A DNA stretch of 17,445 nucleotides from Bacteroidota bacterium (GTDB lineage: Bacteria; Bacteroidota; Bacteroidia; NS11-12g; UBA955): NCBI GenBank assembly GCA_947460045.1, contig CANHGC010000005.1, positions 1 to 17,445 on the forward strand, in the 5' to 3' direction. A program made the translations under genes and the position numbers. Position 1 is the first letter of the stretch; the number at the start of each line of letters is the position of its first letter. The notes under the pieces are model-generated. The model made no database searches and was not told the origin of the DNA. It was given only the letters and a program-made list of their open reading frames with translations. This document shows positions 7,830 through 15,367 of the stretch, in pieces.

Positions 7830-8645
7830 ATGACAGACATACAATCAATAATCGAAGCGGCTTGGAGTGATAGATCCCTTTTGAAGGATGCCAACACATT
7901 GAAAACCATTGAGTTTGTAATTGAAGAACTCGACAAAGGAAGAATGCGTGTTGCCGAGCCGTTGCCGAATGGAGATTGGCAAGTGAACGATTGGATCAAG
8001 AAAGCGGTTATCTTATACTTCCCAACGCGTAACATGGAAACCTTTCATGCAGGCCCGATGGAATTTCATGATAAAATGCCATTGAAAAAGAACTATGCAG
8101 AATTGGGTATTCGCGTGGTGCCGCATGCGGTGGCTCGACATGGCGCATACATCGCACCGGGCGTAATTTTAATGCCTTCTTACGTGAACATTGGGGCATT
8201 TGTTGATGCCGGAACCATGGTCGATACGTGGGCTACCGTAGGATCGTGTGCGCAAATTGGTAAAAATGTGCATTTGAGTGGTGGCGTAGGTATTGGTGGG
8301 GTTTTGGAGCCCGTACAAGCAGCGCCTGTGATCATCGAAGATGATTGTTTTGTGGGTAGTAGATGCATTGTGGTAGAAGGTTTTCGCGTAGGCAAAGAGG
8401 CGGTATTGGGTGCAGGATTGACCTTAACCATGAGCACGAAGGTGATTGACGTTGAAACAGGGGAGGAACTACCCAAGGGCTATATTCCTGAAAGAAGTGT
8501 TGTGATTCCTGGTAACATCAAAAAGACGTTCCCCGGTGGTGATTTTTATGTCCCAGCGGCGCTGATTATCGGAAAGAGAAAAGCAAGCACTGATTTAAAA
8601 ACATCGCTCAACGACGCGCTTCGTGAGCATAACGTAGCCGTTTAA
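7830..8645 (+). CDS. dapD: 2,3,4,5-tetrahydropyridine-2,6-dicarboxylate N-succinyltransferase
   Basis: DapD transfers succinyl from succinyl-CoA to tetrahydrodipicolinate, a step of the succinylase route to meso-diaminopimelate and lysine in the cytoplasm. The 271-residue length is standard. An N-terminal helical part (1-95) is followed by a left-handed beta-helix of hexapeptide repeats (about 100-205) with the family block DTWATVGSCAQIGKNVHLSG (132-151) and GGVGIGGVLEP (151-161). The C-terminal VIPGNIKKTFPGGDFYVPAA (225-244) is also typical. I chose ATG 7830 (MTDIQSII); the open frame runs upstream to 7665 but that would overlap the divergent peptidase gene and adds residues foreign to the family. 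The short gap to the peptidase holds a 10-bp palindrome GCAAATTTGC at 7806-7815. The glycosyltransferase gene follows after 11 bases. Confidence 0.96.
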   Translation: MTDIQSIIEAAWSDRSLLKDANTLKTIEFVIEELDKGRMRVAEPLPNGDWQVNDWIKKAVILYFPTRNMETFHAGPMEFHDKMPLKKNYAELGIRVVPHAVARHGAYIAPGVILMPSYVNIGAFVDAGTMVDTWATVGSCAQIGKNVHLSGGVGIGGVLEPVQAAPVIIEDDCFVGSRCIVVEGFRVGKEAVLGAGLTLTMSTKVIDVETGEELPKGYIPERSVVIPGNIKKTFPGGDFYVPAALIIGKRKASTDLKTSLNDALREHNVAV

Positions 8646-8656
8646 GGGTTTCTTCG

Positions 8657-9796
8657 ATGAAGATAGGATTTGATGCCAAGCGATTTTTCTTCAACCATTC
8701 TGGTTTGGGAAACTATTCACGCAGGCTCATTGAATCCTTATTGAAGTATCATCCAGAGCACGAATATGTGCTGTACGTAGATCGATTGAATGCACTAGAC
8801 AAAGCACATCCCGATGCACTTCGAATTCTCGAACACTACGGAAACAGTGCAAGTAACAGTCCAGATCGCTATACTTTGGTGATGGTAGATGCACCAAAAT
8901 GGTGGCGCATTTGGGGTATGGGAAAGCGAGCTGCCATAGATGGGGTGGATGTGTTTCATGGTTTATCGAATGAATTGCCATGGGATTTGCCGAAGTCCGT
9001 TGCAGGAGTTTGTACCATTCACGATGTGATTTATAAAGTGTTTCCCAGTTATTCTCGTTGGTGGGACAGAACCATGTATCATTGGAAAACCAACAAGGCG
9101 ATCAATGTTGCGTCTCAGTTGGTGGTAACCAGCCAAACGACTCAGAAACAGGTAGAATCGTATTATCCCCGGGCGACAGGGCGTTCATCGGTCATTTATC
9201 AAGCCGTTGATGATGCCTACTATTCAAATGAGAATTCGCGCCATTTCATTCACGATGAAGTGCCTTATTTTGTGTATCAAAGCAGTTTTACCGACAGAAA
9301 AAACCACGGTGCACTGATAGAAGCGTTTTCGTTGATCCAAAAACAGACCAGTTGGAACTTGAAATTGGTTGGATTAAACGGTCCAACGCTATCGGCATTG
9401 CAATCACAGATTGAATCACTGGGATTATCGTCCCGAATAACATGTTTGATAGACCAGCCAAAAGACGTTCTGATTTCAGTGGTAAAAGGCGCCTCTGGTT
9501 TTGTTTATCCCAGTTTGAATGAGGGATTTGGTATTCCATTGGCGGAATCGTTGGCGGCCAATTTACCCATGGCGGTTTCGAATATCGAGGTATTTAAGGA
9601 GTTGGTTGAAGATCTTCCGGTTTATTTTCATCCCAATAAGCCCAATGAAATGGCAGCGGCCATGATGTCAATCACCAGCAATGAAATACAAGCGCAACAG
9701 CGGATGAAGAGGGAAGTCCTACTCAAAAAAGTAGATGCTCAATCCATCGCAAAACAATGTGTTGAGCTGTATCAAAAAGTTTCCGTGAGGGGTTAG
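8657..9796 (+). CDS. GT4-family glycosyltransferase
   Basis: GT-B-fold retaining glycosyltransferase (glycosyl transferases group 1), 379 aa. The N-terminal acceptor half begins MKIGFDAKRFFFNHSGLGNY, with the glycine-rich loop usual for GT4. The hinge and donor half start near residue 200; FTDRKNH (211-217) holds the conserved Arg/Lys that contact the donor phosphates. The E-x7-E motif is NEGFGIPLAES with E289 and E297. It probably adds a sugar from a nucleotide donor to a surface polysaccharide, but donor and acceptor cannot be read. It starts 11 bases after dapD, so the two are likely one transcript, without obvious shared function. No other polysaccharide genes are nearby. Its stop overlaps the stop of the convergent outer-membrane protein gene in 9793-9796. 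Confidence 0.9.
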   Translation: MKIGFDAKRFFFNHSGLGNYSRRLIESLLKYHPEHEYVLYVDRLNALDKAHPDALRILEHYGNSASNSPDRYTLVMVDAPKWWRIWGMGKRAAIDGVDVFHGLSNELPWDLPKSVAGVCTIHDVIYKVFPSYSRWWDRTMYHWKTNKAINVASQLVVTSQTTQKQVESYYPRATGRSSVIYQAVDDAYYSNENSRHFIHDEVPYFVYQSSFTDRKNHGALIEAFSLIQKQTSWNLKLVGLNGPTLSALQSQIESLGLSSRITCLIDQPKDVLISVVKGASGFVYPSLNEGFGIPLAESLAANLPMAVSNIEVFKELVEDLPVYFHPNKPNEMAAAMMSITSNEIQAQQRMKREVLLKKVDAQSIAKQCVELYQKVSVRG

Positions 9797-10884
9797 AATC
9801 CCAATCCCAAACTCGTGGTTGCGTTGAAAATATTGGTTTTTAGGCCTGTGAAATGGGATTTAGTTTGCCACCATTTACATTCAGTTCTCCAATACAATTG
9901 ATTGAATAACTTGCGATTGATACCAATTGCAGCCCCGTATACTTTTCCCATTACGTTATTGTTAAGGTCCTGGTAGTATTCTACCCTGGCGCTAACGTTT
10001 GTATTGGATGCAATTTCATAACTGGTTGCAAAGTTGGCATTGCACCAAAATCCATCGCTCCGAAATAAAGAGGTAGGTGGGATGGTTGGTGGGATTTTGC
10101 TTTGGTCATTTCCAGCGTATAGGCAGCTGGTGAACTTCCATTTTTCTCTCGAGCCGATCCAATAAATATCACTAAAAATCCGCGTGTGCGTGTTGCGATC
10201 TTGGTAATAAACGTTCCAGTTTATGAGGTTGTTGTTGTTGATTGTGAACTCGATCTGACTGGCGAATGCGGGCGGAAGTTGCCAATCTTCGTAGATGGTT
10301 TGCCAGCCATTGAGTATATATAGGCTGCCTTTTATATGGTCATTTAGGGGCGATGTGATTTTTGCTCCGGTGAGGTAATATGGACTATATTCTGCTGCCA
10401 ATGATCGGGTGTACATGATGTGGTCTCGGCTAACGGGGTTTTCATTGGTGAAAGGCGATCCAATCAATCCAGCCTCAATCCAAACATCTTTCTTGCTCCA
10501 CGGCTTAACACCCAAACTCGCCTCCATGAGGTTGCTTAAACTGTTTTTCCCCACGTAGTTTTTATCCATATAACTCCCAAATGCAGGGACCATTCTAATT
10601 TTAAGTCGATCCGTGGCATATCGGAAATCAATGTAGGCTAGGTTGATATCGACCATATCGTATATAGACGATGATACCAAATTGGGAATAATGGAGGGGG
10701 TTGCTGTTTGATTCCAATTTTGGTAAGACGAATTGGCATAATACGCATCCATCCAACCAGAAATACTCAATTTGCCCACTTTCTCGCCCCCCACAGAGTC
10801 AATAAATGCTGTGTTGGTGATTTGAGCATCTAGATAAACATTGATTGTGCTGAGTATTGTCAAAAAGAGCAATTTTCCTTTCAT
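9793..10884 (-). CDS. Outer-membrane beta-barrel protein, porin-2 (OmpL/BBP2)-like
   Basis: Predicted outer-membrane barrel of 363 aa. A signal peptide lies at 1-20 (MKGKLLFLTILSTINVYLDA) with cleavage before Q21. The rest is alternating aromatic/polar beta strands, for example SISGWMDAYYANSSYQ (40-55) near the N-terminus, the VDINLAYIDFRYATDRLKIR region and WIEAGLIGSPF, the pattern seen in the putative beta-barrel porin-2 family (PF07642). The final strand ends in LGLGF, with the terminal Phe expected of a BAM-recognised beta-signal. It may form a pore or scaffold; the substrate is unknown. It is divergent from the T9SS-sorted protein and convergent with the glycosyltransferase. A box TAATTTTG (10902-10895) lies only 10 bases before the ATG. 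Family assignment rests on overall pattern, so moderate certainty. Confidence 0.75.
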   Translation of the reverse strand: MKGKLLFLTILSTINVYLDAQITNTAFIDSVGGEKVGKLSISGWMDAYYANSSYQNWNQTATPSIIPNLVSSSIYDMVDINLAYIDFRYATDRLKIRMVPAFGSYMDKNYVGKNSLSNLMEASLGVKPWSKKDVWIEAGLIGSPFTNENPVSRDHIMYTRSLAAEYSPYYLTGAKITSPLNDHIKGSLYILNGWQTIYEDWQLPPAFASQIEFTINNNNLINWNVYYQDRNTHTRIFSDIYWIGSREKWKFTSCLYAGNDQSKIPPTIPPTSLFRSDGFWCNANFATSYEIASNTNVSARVEYYQDLNNNVMGKVYGAAIGINRKLFNQLYWRTECKWWQTKSHFTGLKTNIFNATTSLGLGF

Positions 10885-10894
10885 AGTGTCAATA

Positions 10895-10930
10895 CAAAAT
10901 TATTAATTATTCGGAAGCTTGGGTTTGCAA
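10895..10930 (-). promoter_or_regulatory. Candidate Bacteroidota promoter of the beta-barrel gene
   Basis: On the minus strand TAATTTTG (10902-10895) is an exact match to the Bacteroidota -7 consensus TAnnTTTG. A TTG at 10930-10928 stands 25 bases upstream, slightly longer than the usual -33 spacing. The predicted RNA start would be only a few bases before the ATG at 10884. Confidence 0.3.
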
Positions 10931-10956
10931 TTTGTAAATTCACTAAATTGCACATA

Positions 10957-13320
10957 ATGTTTGGATTACGGATCACATTGATGGCGTTTTGTTTGCTTTT
11001 TATGGCAAATGGAGTTGCTGGACAATATGATTCTGTTCGTTACGACATGACCGTAAATAACGTTCATTGGAATTCATTGACCGATTTCAATGCCAAAGGT
11101 TTTAATCCGGATACACTGAGTAAGCCGCTCTACTGTCAGTCAGAGACCACTCCCACCTTCATTGTGAATTATTCGAAAACAAATGATTACAATTCAAATG
11201 TTGCGAAATCCACAAACGTATTGGATGCGGGTACACACTACGGTGTGGCAGGAGTTTATACCAAAAAGCACTACGATCTTACAACCCACACGGTGAGGGT
11301 AAAGGGAGCGTTTGTTTGTAGGACAACCACCACGGGCGAATTAAACGAGTATTGGATTGGTGGCATTCCAGTGGCCAATACCAATTATCATTCAGCGATT
11401 TATGGGGGAGGAAATGCCCCAGTTGGATACATTGTAGGAGCCTGGGTGGATTGGTGGTGCGCACGAACAAGAGGGAGTACTTCCCAGCCCGATAAGTTTT
11501 TTGAAACCCGAGTCAACGCAAATATGCCGTTGGGGATGTTTTTTGAGGCAATGGCTGAATTTCGGATTATTCACGACTCGGTGGTCATGACGAAGTATAC
11601 CCTAACACCGCCGGTTGATGACAGATACAAGCAACAATCTTGGGTGTATCCAATATATAGAAGTACTCCCTTCGAACCTTTCAAAGACGCTTCTTGGTTT
11701 AAAGATTTTCGTCCTGCATTTATGCCCGATGATGGTTTGGATTGGGTAGAAGTGGTGGCGGAGCCCTTGCCATGTAGTATGGAATTGAAGAAAAAAAGTA
11801 TTTCAGTGTGCGAAGGCGAAAGCAAACCGTTGGATTTGTCTGCGCTGATTTGGCTAAAGAATCAGTCCATTGATAACAAGACTGGGGTGTTTTACTTGAG
11901 AAAATGCTCAAACCCCAAAGGAAGTAGCTCGCTTCACAAGCCATTGACGAATGCTTTGCTTCCCCAAAATCTACATTTCGGTGATTATACGGTAAGTTAT
12001 ATTTCGCCTTGTGGTGATTCCATTCAGTTTCCGGTTAAGGTCTCGGCAAAACCAGAGGTAATATTAACCGATACGGCAGTTTGCAAGGGTACTCAATTCA
12101 AGCCCCATGGAAAAATCAATTCAATTGCAGGGATTGGTCGATATTTATGGCGCTGCGGCAGTAATCAAGGGTCTACACCTCAACCCATTTGGAACATGTC
12201 TGATACAGGCAAACTATTGTTCACGTTGTACGTAGAAGATCTCAATGGTTGTCAAGGCGCTGATACTGCCTACATCTTTGTTTCAAGTTTGGGCAAAGTG
12301 AGTATTGGATTCAACGATTCGGATCAATGTTTCGCGGGACATGCGTTTAATCTAGCTGCCAATTGTCTGTTTAATTCCAAAAATCAATTTAAATGGAAAT
12401 TGCCTCAGAATACTACATCCACTACCCAATGGGTCAATGGAGTGAAATTTGCTTCACCCGGGACTTATCGAGCGGAAGTGTATATTTCGAATCCTTGGGG
12501 ATGCGCTGATTCTGCATCCATGGATTTGGAAGTATATGAGTCACCCGTGGTGGCTGTATATGATACCCAAGTTTGTGAAAATCAGTACTTTTCACCAAGA
12601 TTGTTCGTCAAACCAACGTCTGTTTCCGGGTTGAGATACCGATGGTTATTCAATAATACGGATTCATCGCAAAGGAATATTCCCAGTTATTCCTTGTTGA
12701 AAACGGGACAGTATCCTTTGCGGTTCATCATGGAAAACTCTTATGGATGCTCGGATACCGATGACGCCCTAGTAACGGTGTATCCCAGTCCAAAGTTGAA
12801 ATATGATTTTCGGTTTGTTGATGAACAGTCAGGGGCTACACGGTGGTCATATCTTTACACGGGAAACCTTGGTTATCAGATTGATTGGTTCCAAAATGGA
12901 CAAAAAATCGCCTCGGGTAGTGGGCCGAGTATCGTGACAATTAAAGATTTGGGTCAACAACGTTTCAAACTCAGGGTTATTTCGGACAAAGGCTGTATGG
13001 ACTCACTTGAATTTTCAAAGGTGATATCGGCAAGCAATAACATCTATTTTCCAAATGCTTTTACACCGGATGGACGAGACGGTAACAATGTTTTCGGTCC
13101 TTACAATGCAGACCTTATTGAAAATTATAAGTTGATGGTTTTCAACCGTTGGGGCGAGAAGATATTTGAATCTACTGCAACGGATCGTTATTGGGATGGT
13201 ACGGATTCAAAAGGGGAGCCAGCCATGGAGGGACAATACGTTTATGTAGTTACTGGATTGAAAAATACAGGAGAATTATTGAATCACGCCGGAACCGTTT
13301 ACGTGATCAGGAATCAATAA
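10957..13320 (+). CDS. T9SS-secreted protein with PKD-like repeats and type-B sorting domain
   Basis: Secreted or surface protein of 787 aa. A signal peptide covers about residues 1-23 (ends NGVAG-Q). Residues ~24-275 form a Trp/Tyr-rich region that I cannot assign to any family. From ~280 to ~690 there are about four PKD/Ig-like modules, each opening with a VCxG/VCEN-type strand and closing near N-x-x-GC-x-D, plus a linking V-x-P segment. Residues 694-787 are the gliding-motility-associated (CHU_C, type-B) C-terminal domain: IYFPNAFTPDGRDGNN, VFNRWGEKIFES, YWDGTDSKG and a final GTVYVIRNQ. This domain directs export through T9SS and surface attachment or release. I prefer ATG 10957 over TTG 10948 because the signal peptide then starts normally. 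It converges on marC with 6 bases between stops. Confidence 0.92.
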   Translation: MFGLRITLMAFCLLFMANGVAGQYDSVRYDMTVNNVHWNSLTDFNAKGFNPDTLSKPLYCQSETTPTFIVNYSKTNDYNSNVAKSTNVLDAGTHYGVAGVYTKKHYDLTTHTVRVKGAFVCRTTTTGELNEYWIGGIPVANTNYHSAIYGGGNAPVGYIVGAWVDWWCARTRGSTSQPDKFFETRVNANMPLGMFFEAMAEFRIIHDSVVMTKYTLTPPVDDRYKQQSWVYPIYRSTPFEPFKDASWFKDFRPAFMPDDGLDWVEVVAEPLPCSMELKKKSISVCEGESKPLDLSALIWLKNQSIDNKTGVFYLRKCSNPKGSSSLHKPLTNALLPQNLHFGDYTVSYISPCGDSIQFPVKVSAKPEVILTDTAVCKGTQFKPHGKINSIAGIGRYLWRCGSNQGSTPQPIWNMSDTGKLLFTLYVEDLNGCQGADTAYIFVSSLGKVSIGFNDSDQCFAGHAFNLAANCLFNSKNQFKWKLPQNTTSTTQWVNGVKFASPGTYRAEVYISNPWGCADSASMDLEVYESPVVAVYDTQVCENQYFSPRLFVKPTSVSGLRYRWLFNNTDSSQRNIPSYSLLKTGQYPLRFIMENSYGCSDTDDALVTVYPSPKLKYDFRFVDEQSGATRWSYLYTGNLGYQIDWFQNGQKIASGSGPSIVTIKDLGQQRFKLRVISDKGCMDSLEFSKVISASNNIYFPNAFTPDGRDGNNVFGPYNADLIENYKLMVFNRWGEKIFESTATDRYWDGTDSKGEPAMEGQYVYVVTGLKNTGELLNHAGTVYVIRNQ

Positions 13321-13326
13321 TTGTTT

Positions 13327-13887
13327 CTAAAAATTCCCTTTGAAGATTTTAACCGCGATGGCCAATAAAATCAGGCCGAAGAACTTACGCATGGCAGAAA
13401 GGCCCGCTTTGCCAATTTTTCGTTCAATAAAATCGGTGGCGTTAACCAAAACAAATATCACAATCAAATTGGGGATGATTCCCAAAAGGATGGTCCATTC
13501 GCTATAGATCGCTTTCAATGATAGAATGGTGGTAAGGGTACCAGAACCGGCGATCAGCGGGAAAGCAATTGGGACGATACTGCCCGATGGTACTTCTGGG
13601 TCGGACCGAAATATGTCAATCCCCAAAACCATTTCCAAACCGAGAATGAACATAACAATGCTACCAGCGATAGCAAATGAGCTTTTGTCAACACCCAAAT
13701 ACTTTAAAAAGAATTCACCCGCGAACAAGAAACCCACCATCAAAACCCCAGAGGCCAATGTGACTTTGCCGGCATGGATATCGGGCAATTTCTTTTTCAG
13801 TGAAATCAATACGGGAACGGATCCCAACATGTCGATGACTGCGAACAAAGTAAACGCAACGGTGATGGAATCTTGGATGTTAAACAT
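13327..13887 (-). CDS. MarC-family integral membrane protein
   Basis: MarC/UPF0056 family membrane protein, 186 aa, of unknown transport function; the old link to multiple antibiotic resistance has not held up for the family. About six membrane segments are seen (near 7-28, 43-64, 69-90, 103-123, 130-150, 165-184). Family signatures are FAVIDMLGSVPVLISL (15-30), where the usual ID-P-x-G is ID-M-L-G here, and VPIAFPLIAGSGTLTTI (105-121). Length is close to the family's ~200. It is the last gene of a minus-strand run, 19 bases after the SDR stop, and its stop lies 6 bases from that of the convergent T9SS-sorted protein. Confidence 0.88.
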   Translation of the reverse strand: MFNIQDSITVAFTLFAVIDMLGSVPVLISLKKKLPDIHAGKVTLASGVLMVGFLFAGEFFLKYLGVDKSSFAIAGSIVMFILGLEMVLGIDIFRSDPEVPSGSIVPIAFPLIAGSGTLTTILSLKAIYSEWTILLGIIPNLIVIFVLVNATDFIERKIGKAGLSAMRKFFGLILLAIAVKIFKGNF

Positions 13888-13906
13888 AGAGGTTGTTCTT
13901 TAAATC

Positions 13907-14731
13907 TTACTTTATGGGAGAATTGGGTTCTTTTTTGATCACGTTATAGGTGAGTCGGTCGGCCAATTTTGGGAACCATTTGTTGATCCAAACCGCCATT
14001 TTGCCTTGAAGGGTGAGGATTAAGTATGTTCTTCTCTTTTCGATGGCATTCCAAGTGGCCTCGGCTACCGCCTCGGCCGACATCAACTTGTTCTCTTTCA
14101 ATGGTGATTCGTTTTGTTGAGAACCACTGGCATCCAACGCAGTTTTGCGGATGTTGCTTTCGGTGTAACCCGGACAGGCGATCAATACGTGTAGGCCGGT
14201 TTCCAAATTTTCGCATCGCAAACTCTCCAAAAAGCCTTGCATCGCAAACTTACTGGCACTGTATCCGGTTCTCGCTGGCAAACCTTTGAAACCCGCAATG
14301 GAAGAAATACCAACTACTGAACCTTTGTTGGCCAATAAAGAGGGTAGCGCATATTTTGTGCAATAGACCGTCCCCCAAAAATTGGTGTCCATCAATCGCT
14401 GTAATACTGAAATGTCTGTATCCTCAAAAATCCCGCGCATTGATATCCCCGCATTGTTTATCAAAACATCGATCTTGCCCCAATGTGCCATGGCATCGTC
14501 TACAAATCGCTTACAATCGGTTTCAATACTCACATCACCGATAGTGGTAATGATTTGCAATGGGTTTGTTTGGGTAGCATCGCCGCGCAACGCTTTACAA
14601 GCTTGCACCGTTTCATTGAGTCCTTCGGCAGATCGCGCCATCAATCCCACGGCGTATCCCAAGCGAGTGGCTTCGATTGCCAATGCACGACCTATGCCCG
14701 ATGAAGCGCCGGTTATCAGTGCTACACGCAT
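13907..14731 (-). CDS. Short-chain dehydrogenase/reductase (classical SDR)
   Basis: NAD(P)-dependent oxidoreductase of 274 aa with a complete classical SDR set: cofactor motif TGASSGIG (7-14), NNAG (92-95), catalytic S144 in ISSIAG, and Y157/K161 in YSASK. R33 after strand 2 (GLMARS) suggests NADP(H). The C-terminal ~60 residues contain a hydrophobic/aromatic patch (MAVWINKWFPKLADRL, 245-260), as in DHRS7-like SDRs that associate with membranes and act on lipids or steroids; the substrate here is not known. It begins 4 bases after the thioredoxin-like gene and is followed by marC after 19 bases, so it sits in the middle of a three-gene transcript. Confidence 0.92.
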   Translation of the reverse strand: MRVALITGASSGIGRALAIEATRLGYAVGLMARSAEGLNETVQACKALRGDATQTNPLQIITTIGDVSIETDCKRFVDDAMAHWGKIDVLINNAGISMRGIFEDTDISVLQRLMDTNFWGTVYCTKYALPSLLANKGSVVGISSIAGFKGLPARTGYSASKFAMQGFLESLRCENLETGLHVLIACPGYTESNIRKTALDASGSQQNESPLKENKLMSAEAVAEATWNAIEKRRTYLILTLQGKMAVWINKWFPKLADRLTYNVIKKEPNSPIK

Positions 14732-14735
14732 GGTA

Positions 14736-15260
14736 TTATTTCCACTTAATGGAACAACCCACAGGCGCGACTTCAGGGTAGTCGATTTCTAGGCCATCCA
14801 ACGCAAACTCAATGGCATCTTCCAAATATACGCGCATCACGGCGGCTTCATTGTCCCACGCATCGTCGATGGCGCCTTTGTAGACCAGCTCTCTGCGGGC
14901 ATTGAACAAAAAGACCTCTGGGGTTTTCTCTGCCCCGAGTTGCTTTAAAATGTCTTGCGACTCATCGTGGAGATAGTCGAAAGGCACTTCCAATTGCTTC
15001 ACCAAACGCTGCATTTCTTCAAATGAATCCATGGGTTGGGCTGCGATGTTGTTTCCGTTTATCGCCAACACACCCAAATTGTCTTCCTCGTATTGCTTGG
15101 CCAAATGGATCAATCTGGGCCAGTAGGCTTGGGCATATGGACAGTGATTGCAGGTAACCACTATCAATAGGGCACTTTTGTCTGCCATGTGATAAGTACT
15201 TACCATCTCACCTGTGGTGCTTTTCAGTTCAAAATGTTGCAAATTTTCGCCGATGTTCAT
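14736..15260 (-). CDS. Thioredoxin-family (peroxiredoxin-like) protein
   Basis: Cytoplasmic thioredoxin-fold protein of 174 aa, no signal peptide. The redox motif is CNHC (C37, C40) in VTCNHCPYAQAYWPR, followed by LAINGNN (65-71) and the cis-proline at P114 (KTPEVFLF). The C-terminal GCSIKW carries a third cysteine (C169), a feature of the AhpC/TSA-like 'thioredoxin family protein' subgroup. It probably reduces disulfides or peroxides; the partner is unknown. ATG 15260 gives the normal N-terminus MNIGENLQHFEL. It leads the minus-strand run with the SDR and marC. A TAAATTG box at 15284-15278 on the minus strand, 18 bases before the ATG, could be part of its promoter. Confidence 0.9.
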   Translation of the reverse strand: MNIGENLQHFELKSTTGEMVSTYHMADKSALLIVVTCNHCPYAQAYWPRLIHLAKQYEEDNLGVLAINGNNIAAQPMDSFEEMQRLVKQLEVPFDYLHDESQDILKQLGAEKTPEVFLFNARRELVYKGAIDDAWDNEAAVMRVYLEDAIEFALDGLEIDYPEVAPVGCSIKWK

Positions 15261-15327
15261 GATTTAGAATTTACCCGCAATTTATGCAATTGCTTGCGAA
15301 TTTGTGGGTTTTTTGTTGGCGAGGATA

Positions 15328-15359
15328 TTTGGGAAGATGCTTGCTTTGGGGTTACTTTG
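15328..15359 (+). promoter_or_regulatory. Candidate Bacteroidota promoter of dnaX
   Basis: TTTG at 15328-15331 and TACTTTG at 15353-15359 are spaced by 21 bases, within the usual -33/-7 range for Bacteroidota; the second box lacks one base of TAnnTTTG. The predicted RNA start falls within a few bases of ATG 15368. Confidence 0.35.
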
Positions 15360-15367
15360 CATAAACA

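Noticed and set aside
13526..13903. 125-residue open frame antisense to the MarC gene
   Set aside because: Covers the MarC coding region on the other strand; composition (Pro/Thr/Asn/Met) mirrors hydrophobic codons of MarC.
14382..14792. 136-residue open frame antisense to the SDR gene
   Set aside because: It lies opposite a complete SDR with all motifs, and its translation is Ser/Pro/Arg-rich with no domain; a shadow frame.
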